Assembly: GCA_020912385.1 (NCBI GenBank)
Contig: CP087207.1
Coordinates: 2,294,001-2,358,000, forward strand
From: Neofusicoccum parvum
Lineage: Eukaryota > Ascomycota > Dothideomycetes > Botryosphaeriales > Botryosphaeriaceae
Length of the DNA: 64,000 nt
Direction: 5' to 3'
How positions within the stretch are numbered: position 1 is the stretch's first letter; each line of letters begins with the position of its first letter. Positions 12,101 through 24,700 of this stretch are shown piece after piece. The notes below the pieces were generated by a model. That model saw only the letters and a list, made by a program, of their open reading frames with translations. It did not search any database and was not told the DNA's origin. Made by a program: the position numbers and the translations under genes.

Positions 12101-12341
12101 CAGCTTTACTGGAGAAAGCGGGAACCAGAGCCTGACGTATGTTTGGACTGTAATGGGCCCCGCATCAGTGGGGATCATCATCGCGCTCTTTTCTGCGGCA
12201 TATTTCCTTTATCTGCGTGCAGGCTGGGGCTTTCACTACTCTCGATCTGAATCTAAGCTAGGATCTTTGAAGAATGTTGGTCAAGGGAAACCCCTATCTG
12301 ACTTAGAAAGGGGTGGTATAGAGATGCGCCAGCTATCGTGA
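9143..12341 (+). CDS. SERAC1/SesB-type alpha/beta hydrolase fused to CorA-like membrane module
   Basis: Ten exons join in phase: 9143-9237, 9308-9566, 9626-9680, 9739-10349, 10406-10547, 10598-10644, 10703-11266, 11339-11680, 11745-12002, 12057-12341 (885 aa). Residues 33-230 are a SERAC1/SesB-like lipase fold: IIAILGLPDG first strand, WLNELLPRDL, AHSLGG with nucleophile Ser110, LFFGTPHHE after it, and a DHQNLFKF block with candidate catalytic His218. Residues 404-885 match fungal CorA-like proteins: LPYLQWD entry motif, RRSLDQYFYTALADTSARD, MIMVDQLWLWIL, a long coiled coil, then TM1 (about 771-800) ending in YYGMN (801-804) and TM2 (about 823-845). GMN is the CorA signature. SesB-type hydrolases are known N-terminal domains of fungal NLR proteins; here there is no NACHT or NB-ARC. 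Likely membrane-bound; the role in self/non-self response is inference. Confidence 0.85.
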
Positions 12342-15300
12342 AGTCTTTCGCTATCAGCTTCATAGAGGAATTCAGGGCAACGAATTGGTGGTTCGTACTC
12401 GGTAAGGTAAGGCTCTTATGTCTTGTATACATCGCGTAGAATGTGATGGTGAACACTACGTTCGGTTTCAACTCTCAAAGAACATCTTTTCTCAAAATGA
12501 TTTCGAATTTCTATTAATACCTTTTCTGTATGCCTAAAAACCGAGAAATCTCTAATAAAGGATGTTAGACTTTGCACTGAGATACTAATAGCTAAGGGCT
12601 GTAGGCCAAGGGCTAAATCTGTATCGCGTGTAGGGAGGATAGCGACCAGGATACTGCTGAATGCTGTGATCTTTCCAAGCTCAAAGTGACTTTATGTTCG
12701 GTAGATGGCTTTTACATCAAGAACCTCATGCTTCGGACGTGCAGGCAGGCGGATGACTGTGGCTTTTTTGAACGAGAGCGGCTGAACCATTTCTGCGACA
12801 ATTTCCTAGAAGGATTCTCACTGATACATAGCAGGAAGAGCCTCCATGGAGCTCAGACAGCAGCAAAGATAAGGCAACAAAGGCACAGTGGAGATGTCCG
12901 AGGAAAGTGATTCATTTCCACTAACAAGACAAAGAACGCAGACAAAGGAAAGAATCCCTCTCTTCCCCTGCCCGGCAATCGCCTGAGGAGGGTGGCGGGC
13001 GCACCCCGCTAAGCACCTAAGAGCCCACCGTCACTGATGACTCCACCATCGACCGCGCTACGCCATAGCGCAAGGAACGCGCCGACCACAGAGTTGCGCC
13101 GGGAGCAGTAGTGCCGCCACGTTGGAAGGGGTCAAAGGGAACATTCGTCACAAGACACGCTTCGCTGGCGTTCCGATCGAGTTAGCCAGGCCCGCAGAAC
13201 CGACCCGGAATCCAGGCTTCATCCACACTCCACAGTCAAAACCTCCTGATTCCATGACGCCACTTGCAATCTACAGGCAGGAACCCAAACACATGCTAAG
13301 CACGCCTAAAAATAGAGAGGGGTTTGCGCATCACTTACCTCGCCACCTACGAAGAGACAACAACGGAGCGCTGGGAAGCAGAATTCCAAAAAAGAAGCAT
13401 GCGGTGGCAGTGTTGGCTTGCCGCCGCAGCAGCTATATAGCTTTCATGAGGGAATTATAGAACGCGGTCCCGACAGGGAAGGAGATCACCTGCTTCACCC
13501 CACCAACCAGCAGCTTCGGACATGTGGAGGGCCTGGAGAGGCCGACGTGGCGGGGCGTGGCCGCAGCAACACTGCCAGGCAACCTGATCTCTGTGCCTCC
13601 CTCCGAACGCCTCTGCCCCCGTCTCATGCGCGGAGATTTGGAAGCTGCAGATACCCACGCGGCTGGGAAGGGTGGCCAAACACACTCCTGGCCCCTGTCG
13701 GACCCGGCCCCCAGTGCTCCGCACGCCTGTGACAGATGAGGCTGTGGCTCGGAGGCGGATAGCGCTCGCGGGGAAGGGGATGCAGCGGGCGCGGGCTGCA
13801 TTGTTTGGGCCTGGATTTGAAGATAGGGCTGTACAGCAGGCGGCAGCCCGACCGGACGCAAGCAGTGGGCGGGAGGGGAAAGGGTGCAACGGGTTCGTGC
13901 TTCCCCGCGAGGCGCGGGCTGCTGGCACGGACCACGCGTTCGTCCAGCCAACGTCGGCGAGCGATGGACTAGCAGCGCGGGATCAGGTGATGCGGGCCGT
14001 GCGCGCCCTGAGCTTGCTCGAGCTTCTGCTAGCTTCGTCGACAACGCAAGCCGTGGCGTTGTGCTTCCTCTCGGATGCCTCCGCTGGGCTCCCGTTTCAG
14101 GAATGAGGAAATTGCGCCCTGAAAACTTTGACTCGGATGCAGCAAGTGGTAATGCTGTAGCCATGGGCATGTTGGTAAGCGTGAAGCGTGTCGTCGATGG
14201 CTGAGCGCTAGGAAAGGGCTGCCCTTGCGGTGTCGCCGTGGCCTATACTAGGCGCCCATTACCGCCAGGGATTCGCTTAAAAGCCGCACCTGTCGCCTGT
14301 GTGGAGGATCGACGTTTTCAGGACCGCTGGCGTGAGCTTCGAAGACAAAGGACCCACTCGTCATGTGGCTGTGGCGGGCAACGGACCGTTTACCACCTCG
14401 AGGCAATGGCCGGGCGGGAGGCTAGACGTAGAGCGAGCCTGGGAAGCGTCTGGAAGGAAGCTGAGCGACGCGTAGCGCCCCGTTGCTGCTCCACCCGCCT
14501 GAGATCTGCAAGCGGAGGATATGATGCCAATTGCGCGCGCTGTACAACTCTATTCGCCTCGCTACCAGCGCTCTGGTGTGGGGAAGCCACCCTACTTCAC
14601 AGCGCGCACCAATCCTTCGAGAAGGGTTATTCTTATCCTTCTTCGACAGTCTCGCGCCATTTCCGCTGACCACGCATTTGGAATGGCGGCGCGAGATCTC
14701 TGGGGCACAGCGCACTGTTTTCTGCACCAGCTCACGAGACAGGCGAAACCGGGAAAGCGACATAGCCGGCGGGAGGGCTCTCGTGCGCCTGGCGACAGGA
14801 CCGCTGTCCTGGCTTGCAGCAGAACCTTGAGCGGTTGACATGTGGGTTTAGCTCCTCTGGTCGCACCGAGATCCTCTGTGCGAGTACTGTTGCGACCAGA
14901 TGCAGTTCGCCTCGGCCCACTGCCGCGATTTTGTAGCTGGCCAGCCCAACGGCCTGTCGGAGCAATTCGCGAGCCGGCTGTTTCAGATGGTCGGTCGTGT
15001 GTGCGGTACCGCGCGCGCTCAGGGCCGGGCTGGGGGCGCGCATATCACTGCAACGCTGCCTCTCCTCAAAAGCCAGCCATTAGCCGCCTGGCTCTCGAAG
15101 CAGGTTGTTGCCTTCTCGCAATTCCAAATCCTGACGTGGGTGTTTGCCCACGCGTCGCTTCATGCGGAAGGCGATGGCATGCTTGGGAGAGGCTGGAGTC
15201 AGGCGGTCATGCAGCGCGATGGAATGCCTGGCCCAGCGGAAGGCCAACCATCAGCCCAAGCAGCCAGGCCCGCTCGTTTATGACGTCCGGCGATCGACGG

Positions 15301-16954
15301 CCGTCAGTCGCCAGCGGGGTATCGGGAGCTCCGAGACAAGGAGCGCCTATCGGGACGAGCTACGTCGAGGCCGCGCCCCGATCGAGGCATCCTTCAGAAG
15401 AATGCGTCTCTTATCACGGCCAAGCGCCTGACACTTGTCTTTGGCCTCAGAGCCGGCCCGGACCGCTGGGACGAACGTTTTTCGAGGCAGCCCTCATCAC
15501 GTCAGCCATTGGAGGCACGGCCAATGGGCGGGGATCGGCCGGGTGTTCCTGTGCGACGCTGAGGTCACTAATCGGAGAATTGAGGGCGATCCAGCCCCGT
15601 TAGCGGGCAGCAGCGCCTCGGGGCGGCTGGCTGTGAGTGGCCCGATGCCGCCGGCGCCTGAAACCGCAGCAATGGGCCATTGCTGGTCGGGAGGGCAATC
15701 ATGTGGACTTGGAGCTGCTCCCCAGCGTGCCCCGTGCACGCTGCGGGCTCTGCGGGCTCTGCGGATGGCTGCAGGCCGTATCGCGCTTTGCCCGGCTTCC
15801 CTGCGTCTTAGCAGGCTGGCGCGAGCCGTAACGGGGCAGCACCACGGAAAACGCTTGGATTCGGGCAGGCCGGCGGGCGCGGCGCGGGCGAGGGCTGCGC
15901 GTAGCCGCGCGCCATCCCACGGCCCATGGCTCATGGCCGGGCACATGGCGGCGCGCGGCAGGCGGCGTCCGGGCGCTTGGTCGGCGCGTCAGATGACCGG
16001 GACGGCGGCGGGCGGCGAGCGGCGGGCGGGAGGAAAGGGACAGCTGGCCTCCAGAGACATGTCGAGGCAAGGAATGCGGGCTGGGGCTGGGCGGCGGGCA
16101 ACGTGCGGCAGCACATGCAGGCGGGCCCGGCGGCGCGGGCAGCTGGGGCTGGGCGGAATGAGGGCTCGCGGCCGCGTGGCGGCGGGCAGGCGGGCGCTGC
16201 AGCTGCGGTGCGGGCAGACAAAGCGCAGCGCGGCGAGCGAAGGGGTTTTCTCTTCACGGCGCGCGGGCAGGCGGCAGGCGGTGCCGGGGCCAGCGGCGGA
16301 GGGCGCGTCGGCGCGCGTCGGGGCCGGGGTCGGGGCCACCCTCAGGCTCGCTGGCCGCGCGCCGGCAAGGCGCCTAGCGGGCGGCTCGCCTCCACGCCGC
16401 GCGCATGCGTCTATCTGCACGTCACCACGACTCTCGAAGCACCTGAGCGCTGCGTGGGTGCTATCCTGGCTCCAGGGCCGGCCGATCCAGCTGCTCCCCT
16501 GCGGCCCTGCCCCATCGGACAGCCGTCGCGCGAGCCCTCGGCCGGCCTGCGCCGTCAGCAGCCCTCAGGAGGTGGCGGTGGGCGTGGCCGTGGCCGTGGC
16601 CCCCGGTGCGCTCCCCCGCCGCTGCCTTCTGCCTGCTGCCCGCCTGCCTGCGGGTGCGCGCGCGCCGGCTCGCTGCGCTCCCAGGCCCCGGCCATCTCAC
16701 GCGCGCCCACGCCCGGCCGCCGATCGACGCTCGACACCCTGCTCAGCCGCCCCGGAGAATTGCTCGCCGCCAGATCTGGCCCTGCCCGAAGGAACTGCAA
16801 AGACGCTCCAGCGCTAGGCCGGCCGTGGGTTGCATGCGCGCCCATTCCAGGCGCCCCGGACGGCAAAAGGCGGTGGCGCGCCGTGTGCTGCTCACCAGAG
16901 CCTTCGCGCGCGCTGCTATAGGCTTTGTGACAGGTAACGGTCGTCGTCCCTCTG

Positions 16955-17020
16955 CCGCTCGCTGCCCGCCGCCCGCCGCCCGCCGCCCGCTGCCCGCCGC
17001 CCGCTGCCCGCTGCCAGCCC
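16955..17020. repeat. short tandem repeat of CCCGCCG/CCCGCTG units
   Basis: About 65 bp of near-perfect 7-10 bp units (GCCCGCCGCCC and GCCCGCTG variants) within the GC-rich spacer. Simple-sequence expansion; no other role seen. Confidence 0.7.
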
Positions 17021-18602
17021 GGCGTGACTCGCAGCGGCCTCCAGCGCGGCTGCCGGCCCGCAAGGACGCGCCGTGCGACTTGGTCAGCCCAGTCTTGGCT
17101 GGTCACCGATACAGTGCTGACAATGCTCGCTGCTTTCATGCGCAGCCAATACTTTCCCTGCGCGGATCACGTTGGCCAGGATGACATGCAGCTCCGCCGC
17201 GCCCCGTGCGCCTGCATGGGGTTATTGTTAGGATTATCGACTTGAAACATGGCCGCTGTGGCCTCCCGGCGAGCCAGAGGATTCGACGAGCTGCATCGAC
17301 GTTCCTGCGTCGCTGCATGGGCGAGATTTGAATTGCGCCGGGCGATCAGGTGGGCCGGCGCTCTCGCGGCGCAAGGAATGCAAACCTGCGTGAGCGAGAG
17401 ACACTTCCCAGAGCGCGGTGCCTTGGCCCTGGGGCAAACCATTCCTCCCTGGCTTCGGAGACATAGATAGACCGTTTGGGGCCACATCCGCTGCTGCAGG
17501 CTGCCAATGCTACCGTGGTGGTGCTAGAGAATAGAAATGGTCTGAGCCTGGGCAATACGGTCATCTTGGGGCTGAATCTGATCCATCATCAACGCTGCCT
17601 GGGTACATATTTTCTGCTTTTGGCCAAACGGCCGATCCCATCCCAGCTAGCCCTACTCTGTATCCATCTCCACACCCTCGTCCTGGATCTGTACTTTTCC
17701 TTCACCAGCGTTGTAGACTCAAAATTGTCCGATCACCCATTCGACCCCCGCCGCCTGCGCAGTGATCGAACCGTCCCCGTTCGTGCTCCGTCTTCCCTCC
17801 GCTCTCTTTGTCCGCCGCGCCCGCCGCCGGCTGCCATCACGGGGCTCGACCCAGCCTCGCGCCGCGTTGCACAGACGCCTCGGTCTCCTGGCAGCAGTAT
17901 ATCAACCAAGCCTCGCACGCTCCAGCGCCGCCGTCGACGCCCGCACCCTCAGGCCACCGCGCAGTCCCCAGGTGAGTCAGCAGCAGCCTGTCCCGCCGCC
18001 GCCGTCAGCGGATCACGCAGATCACTGACCGCCGGCAGACGACCAGTCGAGCCCCGAGGCCTGCTGCTTGACGCCACTCAATTTTGGCTGCAGCGCGAGA
18101 AACCCGGTACGTTGAGCCGCGCTGGGGCACGGGATAGGCTAACTGGGCTGGGGGCAGATCAGATCTCACCGCCGGCCTGTCGAGCAGGGGCGCACACCAC
18201 GGCCTGCTCTTTCTGCAGGAGATAGACGCCGGCTCGGAAGACCCGAAAAAAGCAACGCAAAAAGCAAGCGCAGCGCCCGCCCAGCACGGCGTGGATTGCC
18301 GTCGAGCCCGGTTTCGCCTGGATTGCCTGACCGCATTGCGCTCATTTTCCTCCCGCGCAGTCGCTGCTCCCGCGAGAAAAGCAGCGATTGCGGATTGACG
18401 ACCAGCCTACGCCACCAGCGACGGTGCGTTCAGGATCAGCTTCCCACGGATCGAGGCTCGCCGGCCCACGCGCCCCGGACTGCGCAGCACGCCCGCCCTG
18501 TTCCTGCCTAACGGGGCAACGACGAGCCCGGGCCGCCAGGGGAGCATCGCCGCCGCCGCCGCACACGGCCAATCGCCATCGCACGCCCGGACCGCGATCC
18601 GT

Positions 18603-18622
18603 CGCAGCAGCAGCAGCAGCAG
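18603..18622. repeat. CAG microsatellite
   Basis: Six to seven uninterrupted CAG triplets just upstream of the vib-1 start, in the presumed leader or promoter. Confidence 0.8.
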
Positions 18623-18816
18623 CTCGAGCGTCTCCGCGCCGCAGAGGCCGCAGCGCGCGACCCACGACGAGTGACGACACCAGGACCGCCGCCGGCGAGA
18701 CGAGCAGCACCAGCACCAGCAGCAGCGCAAGGCTGCGCGGGTGAAGCAGCAGCCTCTGGACCGCAGACCCTGCCCGCCGCGAAACAGGGACCTCTCGGGG
18801 CGCGCGCGCAATCTAT

Positions 18817-21783
18817 ATGTCCGCGGCTGCGATCATGAACCAAGGTCAGTCAAGCTCGTCCCCTTCGTGCCGTTCTCGTACCTGGACCTGGCGGCCGGGA
18901 GCTGCGGCGCGTGCAGGCGGCAACACCGTCGGCGGCGCGCTCACGCCGCGAGCGCAGCGCAGCGGAGTCGCCAGCGCCATTGGTGCTATATTTATGGTTT
19001 CAGCTTGTTGGGCAGCTCGCGCACCCCGTCCTCGCGCCCTCAAGCTTTTGGCACCCGACTCGGCGGCGCTGTGTGTAACCGCAGGCTGGCCAGCACGCTG
19101 CCTCCGACGCGGCCCTGCCCGGCCGTCACGTCGTTTTCGTCCCACGTCTCCGGAGGCGTGCGAGGGCTGCGTGTCGGGACTGATTGGCTGACGGACGGCA
19201 TCGGCAGTGAACATTCAACCCCTCCTGGGGACGCAGCAGTACTCGCCGCTGTCGTCGGAGCAGGAGTGCATCGACGGCATTGGCTCTCATGCACATCATA
19301 CCTCCTATGCAGGAGGCGGAGGAGGCAGAGGAGGGGTGCCGGACCCGCTTCCACTTCGGCGTGACAGCACCCTGGGCCAGTCAGCGAGCGGCTTACAGTC
19401 GCTCCCTTCAAGTAGTGGTTTCCGTTACCTGCCACCACACCGTTCCGCCACGGCACATGATGGCGGCCAGTAAGTACATTCTTTTCATTGGAGCCCAGCA
19501 CCCCACGCCGCCTCGCCGTCCCGCACCGCTGCTTGGCCCCCAGCTGCCCTGCCCCTACTGGTTGCCTTCGCGCAAAGTTGCTGCCCGGCGCCTGAGCGCC
19601 TCCCCCGAGCCACCATCTTCAGGCGCCCGAGCAAACACGTCGTCATGCTGCCCGCTACTCCCGTCGTACGCACCTAACCCGAGCCCTCGGGAGTCTGTCC
19701 TCCCGGCAGCGTGGTTGTCACATTGATCACACGACAACCCTTGGCCGTGTCATCTTTTCCTGTCAAGATTGTCGACCGCGCGGTGCCACAAACCTCATCA
19801 CGGTTACACATCGTCAGCCTTCTCGCACTTTATCTCAGCACCCGCTATTGTTTGAGTGTAGCCTACAAGACAGCTGACGCCGAATGACTCCTGCAGCTTC
19901 CAGGCAGGATCTGGCATCTCCGACTCCAGCTCCGGCTCCATCTCCACCAGCCCGCGCTCCAGCGCCTCGTCCATTGCCTATTCCTCGTTTTCCCAGTCGG
20001 GCCTCTATCCCCAGCACCAGCCGCTTAGCGTGGCCCCCCCGTACAACGCGCCGCAAATCTTCAGCAACCACGGCCACTACTCGCAGCACTTTGGCGTCCC
20101 CGCCATGTCGCGACGCATGTCGTCCATGTATGTTTTGAGTTTCGCTTCCGTCGTGGCGCTCCTGGTTGGCAGCCGCGCCAGATCAGAGCGGGTGACAGCT
20201 GACAGACGAACCGCAGCACGGATCCATCGCAATCCGGCATGTTACCTCCGGCACGATCACCAGGGATGAACAATCCCGTGTCACCGTCGCTCAGTGCGAC
20301 CGCAAGGGACAATTATACAACTTCAACACCGCACCTCGGTCGACACCCGCACGCTGCTCTGTCGCCCCGCAGCCACGCCGAATCCCTCGCCAGCAGGTCT
20401 TCTTATACCTCGATGCCCGAGACACCCCGGAGCGTCCTGAACTCAGGCGGCGCCCTTTCCCTCTCGCCGCCGAGCACTCTGCCTTACGGAGGCTCCGCAA
20501 ACATGCTCTCGTACCAGGCCCAGCATGATGCGCGCCAGCAGCCCGAGTCCCCACCATTCTCCGCCCAGGAGAACTTCCACCAGATCACCGGCGACGGGCA
20601 GTCGATTGTGCCGCACATCGACTGCAAGGTTGAAAAGGGATTTTTCTTCTCGCAAGACCGGACCTGGACGTGCTACCGTAGAAACTACTTCTCTGTCAAT
20701 TGCTCGTACACCCTGGCTCCACACCTGCCCAACAGCCGCCTCTACCTGGACCGCGGCGGTCGGAACGGGCCAGAGCAGATTCAGGCTATGGCCGTCACCC
20801 TTTCGGCTGCGGTGGACGGCGCAGCCGGGAAATCAATCGAGCTCGTGCAGCACACCCCGAAGCGTGACAAGGGGCCGCAATTACAAATCCAAATGGAGAA
20901 ACTCATGCCGATGCCACCAGGCAAAGGGGCAGCTGAGACGCATGGGTACCCGCTTCAGTTTACCCACAGCACAGCAACGCTAGCACCCCCGTTCCTACCG
21001 CTCCAGCAGGATAGCGAACAGTCATACTCCCCGGCGGGGCACTCGGCGACCAGCCACCAACACACGTTTGAGCGCATCCAGTTCAAGTCGGCCACGGCCA
21101 ACAATGGCAAAAGAAGAGCGCAGCAGCAGTACTATCACTTGATCGTCGAGCTCTATGCCGACGTGCGCCGACCTAGTGACCCCCAACCCGACTGGGTCCG
21201 GGTGGCTCAACGGGTCTCAGCTGCCGTGGTCGTGCGTGGGAGATCTCCGAGCCACTACCAACACGAGGGCCCACACAGCGCCAGCTCGTCGCGTGGCGGA
21301 GGCACCGGCAGCGGTGCTGGTGGCCCGGGACACGCGGCCTACGGCGGCGCTGGTGCGCCGGGCGGCGCAGGTCGCGGCATGGGCAGCAACAGCCTTGCAA
21401 TGCTCGGCGGTACTAGCATGGGCGGGGCCATGTACCGAGGCGGCCAGTACCAGCTAGACCCGAGCCCTGTTGGCAGTCATTCCGTCAGCTCGGCGAGTTC
21501 GATGAGCGGAGGACCGGTCGAGGGCATCGTCGGTGAGCAGGCAGTCATGGAGGAAGAGGACGGCAAGACCATCGAACAGTTTGACGGCTATCAGTACTAC
21601 CCCAGCCCGATCGCAGAGGCAGGCCTTCCGATCGGCACGAAGCAAGAGTACGACCACGCCAAAAGAGTCAAGGTCGAGTACAACGAGGCGCCTGTACCGT
21701 CGTCATACAGCGGTGGGTGTGGCCGCTACCAGGGAGTCGACACGAGTCGCGGGTTTTTCCCTGATCTGGGCGCCGGATATTAA
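18817..21783 (+). CDS. vib-1: NDT80/PhoG-domain transcription factor, VIB-1/XprG homologue
   Basis: Nuclear regulator; in Neurospora vib-1 is needed for heterokaryon-incompatibility and protease gene expression, and Aspergillus xprG for starvation proteases. Proposed exons: 18817-18844, 19208-19469, 19897-20127, 20217-21783 (695 aa). All phases agree. The NDT80 DNA-binding domain is at about residues 294-525: FHQITGDGQSIVPHIDCKVE, TWTCYRRNYFSVNCSYTL, AVDGAAGKSIELVQHTPKRD and HQHTFERIQFKSATANNGKR, ending VVVRGRSPSHYQ, all close to VIB-1 as I know it. A Gly-rich linker and acidic C-terminal part follow. The DNA-binding exon is certain. The 28-nt first exon (MSAAAIMNQ) and the 363- and 427-nt introns are inferred because exon 2 has no ATG in frame. 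Confidence 0.88.
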
Positions 21784-24700
21784 GTCGGCGATCACGCTGG
21801 CTTGAGCTCTGCGCTGCAAGAATTTTCGTCGCTCGCCCTCGACGGCACGAGCATCAAGAACCCATTAACGGCCGACCTCCCACTCACCTATTCCCTTCGC
21901 TTCGCAGTGCGTTCCATTTCGGCACCTTTTCAACATCATAGCCTCAACCTAAACATAATTTTTGTCAACGACTCCCCGATACCTCTGGCTTCACCCACTT
22001 TCTCCTGCGGATATTCAGCGGGGCATTTGCCGGCGTTACGGAATGAGGATGGCACGCGTGCTCTTCGCAAGGCAGCTGCCGAGATATACCACAATGGGAT
22101 CTGATCATGAAAATATCATGGGAGTACGACAAAGATGGAACATCAGCGGCGCAAATTGGTCTGTTCTTCGAGCAACGATGGGCCGGTGGGATGAGACAGC
22201 ACGCTCTGACCCATCACGCTCGATCGCTTGCTCTTCCCCTCGCTACCGGGCTAATGTTTTCTCTTTCTTTTGCTGTTGTGGTTTTCGATTTCCTCGCGTC
22301 TATCCTCACTTCGAACCTGCTATTTACACGCGTGTTTTATGTGCCTCAGATGTTACGATGTCACGACTGCATGCTACGCTTGTTTCGATTCGAACCAAAC
22401 TGTTCACCTCCAAGGCCTCCCTCCACCAGCTCCTCTGCCCCCCCTTTCTTTTTATTATTCGGGCCTTTTCGCTCACGACGAAGACGCACGGCTTGCAAGC
22501 TTGAGTACTGAATGACAAAAGAAAACGCAAGATTGGGTCGACGGTCAAGGCTGCACGAATGGGTGGCGACACGGGGATCGAAGGGAAACGGGAAGGATGC
22601 GACGGGCATCCTCTCGAGTGCGCGAGGGGCTTCGCCGTCATGTCACGTAACCGCGCTGCTTTTTTTTCTTTTCCCAAAACCACTTTCACTTTTTCGGAGT
22701 ACTATTGACGATCGACTAAAAAAGACGGCGACGTCATACGGAGCAGATGCGACAGAGCGCGAGCATGGCCGTTTCTAGGCCGGGAGGCCGGTCCTCCTAG
22801 GGCCCAAGAGGGGGGCAGACGAGAGCAACAGCACAGGAAGGAGGGCGTGAAAGCGTTTTGTCTCACTCGAGTGCCGCAGCAAGTTTGTATGATTACTAGT
22901 GTCTTCTTAATCTCTCCTTTGCCCTTCTCCTAGCGTGTTGTTTTCACATGCACGACCAATAGCTAGTTTCAATCAATTGCAGGCGGCCCCGACGAAGTCT
23001 CGCTTTTCTCTCTCCAACCAAGGAGCCGCATCCATCGAACGACCCCGCACGCGACACGCCCCTAGCTTTTCGTTTTCCTCCGATCAGCTCATGTCTGCAG
23101 TTTCTGCATCATTTCCTTTTGCTTTTTGGTTCGCACTTTGCTTTTTCCTCCCTACCTTCGTGCACCTGCACGGAGCAGCTACCCGACGACCCAACGCGCC
23201 CAACACCAATCCAAGCCTAGTAAATCGCCCGAGACAACCGCAACGCCGGTGGGAGTTCCCCTCAATCACTTTTTTTTTTTCCATTGTTTTGCCAGTCGCC
23301 TCGCCGCGGTGTTTTTGCGCGGTTCCACCCAAGCGGCGCGAACGACCTCTCGCGCGCCCCGCTTCACAACCCGCCGCCCGGCCGGACACGGGACAAGCCC
23401 CGATCGAGCTCGCGTTGCGTGTTTTTGCGAGGGGCACAGGAGCGTGTGGCTGACTTTGTTTATTTATTTTCTCCTAAGCGCCGCTCGCGCGCAAGGGAGG
23501 GGGGAGGGGTGGCACTCCCCGCGAAATCTTTTCTTTCCTTTGCCCCCCGCCCGCCCCTTCAACGCGCGCGCATCCTCATCTCTGAACAACAACGAACGAC
23601 CAGAGGTGTGTGCGTGGTCCCAGAGGGGCGGACGGCGTGAGCTCAAGACAAGGTTCGGCCCGCACCGCAGGGCGGTAAGTGATGTAAGTCACCGAGAGGG
23701 AAGAAAAAGTCAAAATTCGAGAAGCCGCCTCCTGTTCGCGCCGCCCTTCCCGCCGGTCGGGGCGCGCGGGCGGGCGGGCTTCTGGGGGGCGCGCTTGGGC
23801 TGCGAACCACTGCCCGTTGGCCGGGCGCGGCGCGGGCGCGCCCCGACCGGTGGACCTAACGGCCCTCCCGCACACCCACCACGCGCTGCGCGAAGCGATC
23901 AGGGCGTCGCGAGGAAGCTGTCCGTCATCGTCTGCTGCATGCGCGGACGGATCCAGCGGCGGAGGGAGGAGCAGCTTCCGCGCGACGTGAGTCGTTGGGC
24001 CGGGCGAGTCAGTGGGGGAGGGGGGGGCCATTTAGAGTTTATTGAGACGGGCGGGCGGTGCTGCGGCGGTGAGATGGGAGGGTGGGCGCGGGCGCGGGCG
24101 CGCGACCGCTGAGGGGGGGGGGGCCGCAAAGGCAACGAGGAGAGAGGGGGACGAGCCTGGCGCGGGAACGGGACGGGGGACGGGCGCGGCTGATGGGTTG
24201 GGTTGGGCTGGGCTGGGCTGGCTGGCTGGCTGGCTGGCTGGCTGAACCGGCCTGCGACAGCGAGTCCGCCAGGGTCGAGTCGCGGTCGGAGGAGCCTCAT
24301 CTCTCCTCGTTGGCAGAGCAGGCAGGGCCCGCGGTCGGCGCGTTTCGTGTTGTGTCGCCGCTGTTCCCGGTGGAGATCGACGGGGGGCGGGAGCGAGGGG
24401 CGGGTGCAGGCGGCTCGAGACGTGCGGCTGGCGGCTGGCGGCTGGTGGCCTGCGGCTTGCGGCTGCTGCTGGTCGTCATCCATCTCAACCGAACTGACTG
24501 AATGACCTTGACGACGCGGCTGGCTGCTTTGCTTGCGCCTTTTGCGTCCCACGTATCTCCCACTGTTTGGTCCGTTGGGGCGGCTGCGGGCTCGATGCGA
24601 GACGCGATGCAAGGCAAGACAGACGGGCGGAAAACCAAGGCTGTGGGCATCAATGTTCACCTCCAGGTTGCCTCCTGCTGGCTTCCTCTGTGCGTGACGC

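Larger units (their letters stand above)
12342..18816. other. long GC-rich, low-complexity region without a supportable gene
   Basis: About 6.5 kb. The first 600 bp are moderately AT-rich; from about 12.95 kb the sequence becomes strongly GC-rich. Open frames are long only because stop codons are rare: they overlap on both strands, are Arg/Ala/Gly/Pro-rich, and none shows a domain or a consistent intron pattern. About 17.7-18.8 kb probably includes the vib-1 promoter and leader. Confidence 0.4.

Noticed and set aside
15435..16921. Overlapping open frames of 330-460 codons in GC-rich DNA
   Set aside because: Arg/Ala/Gly-rich in several phases at once, no domain and no start context; explained by the low stop-codon frequency.
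22370..22420. tRNA T-loop-like GATTCGAACC
   Set aside because: The flanking bases do not form a T stem and no acceptor or anticodon arm could be placed.
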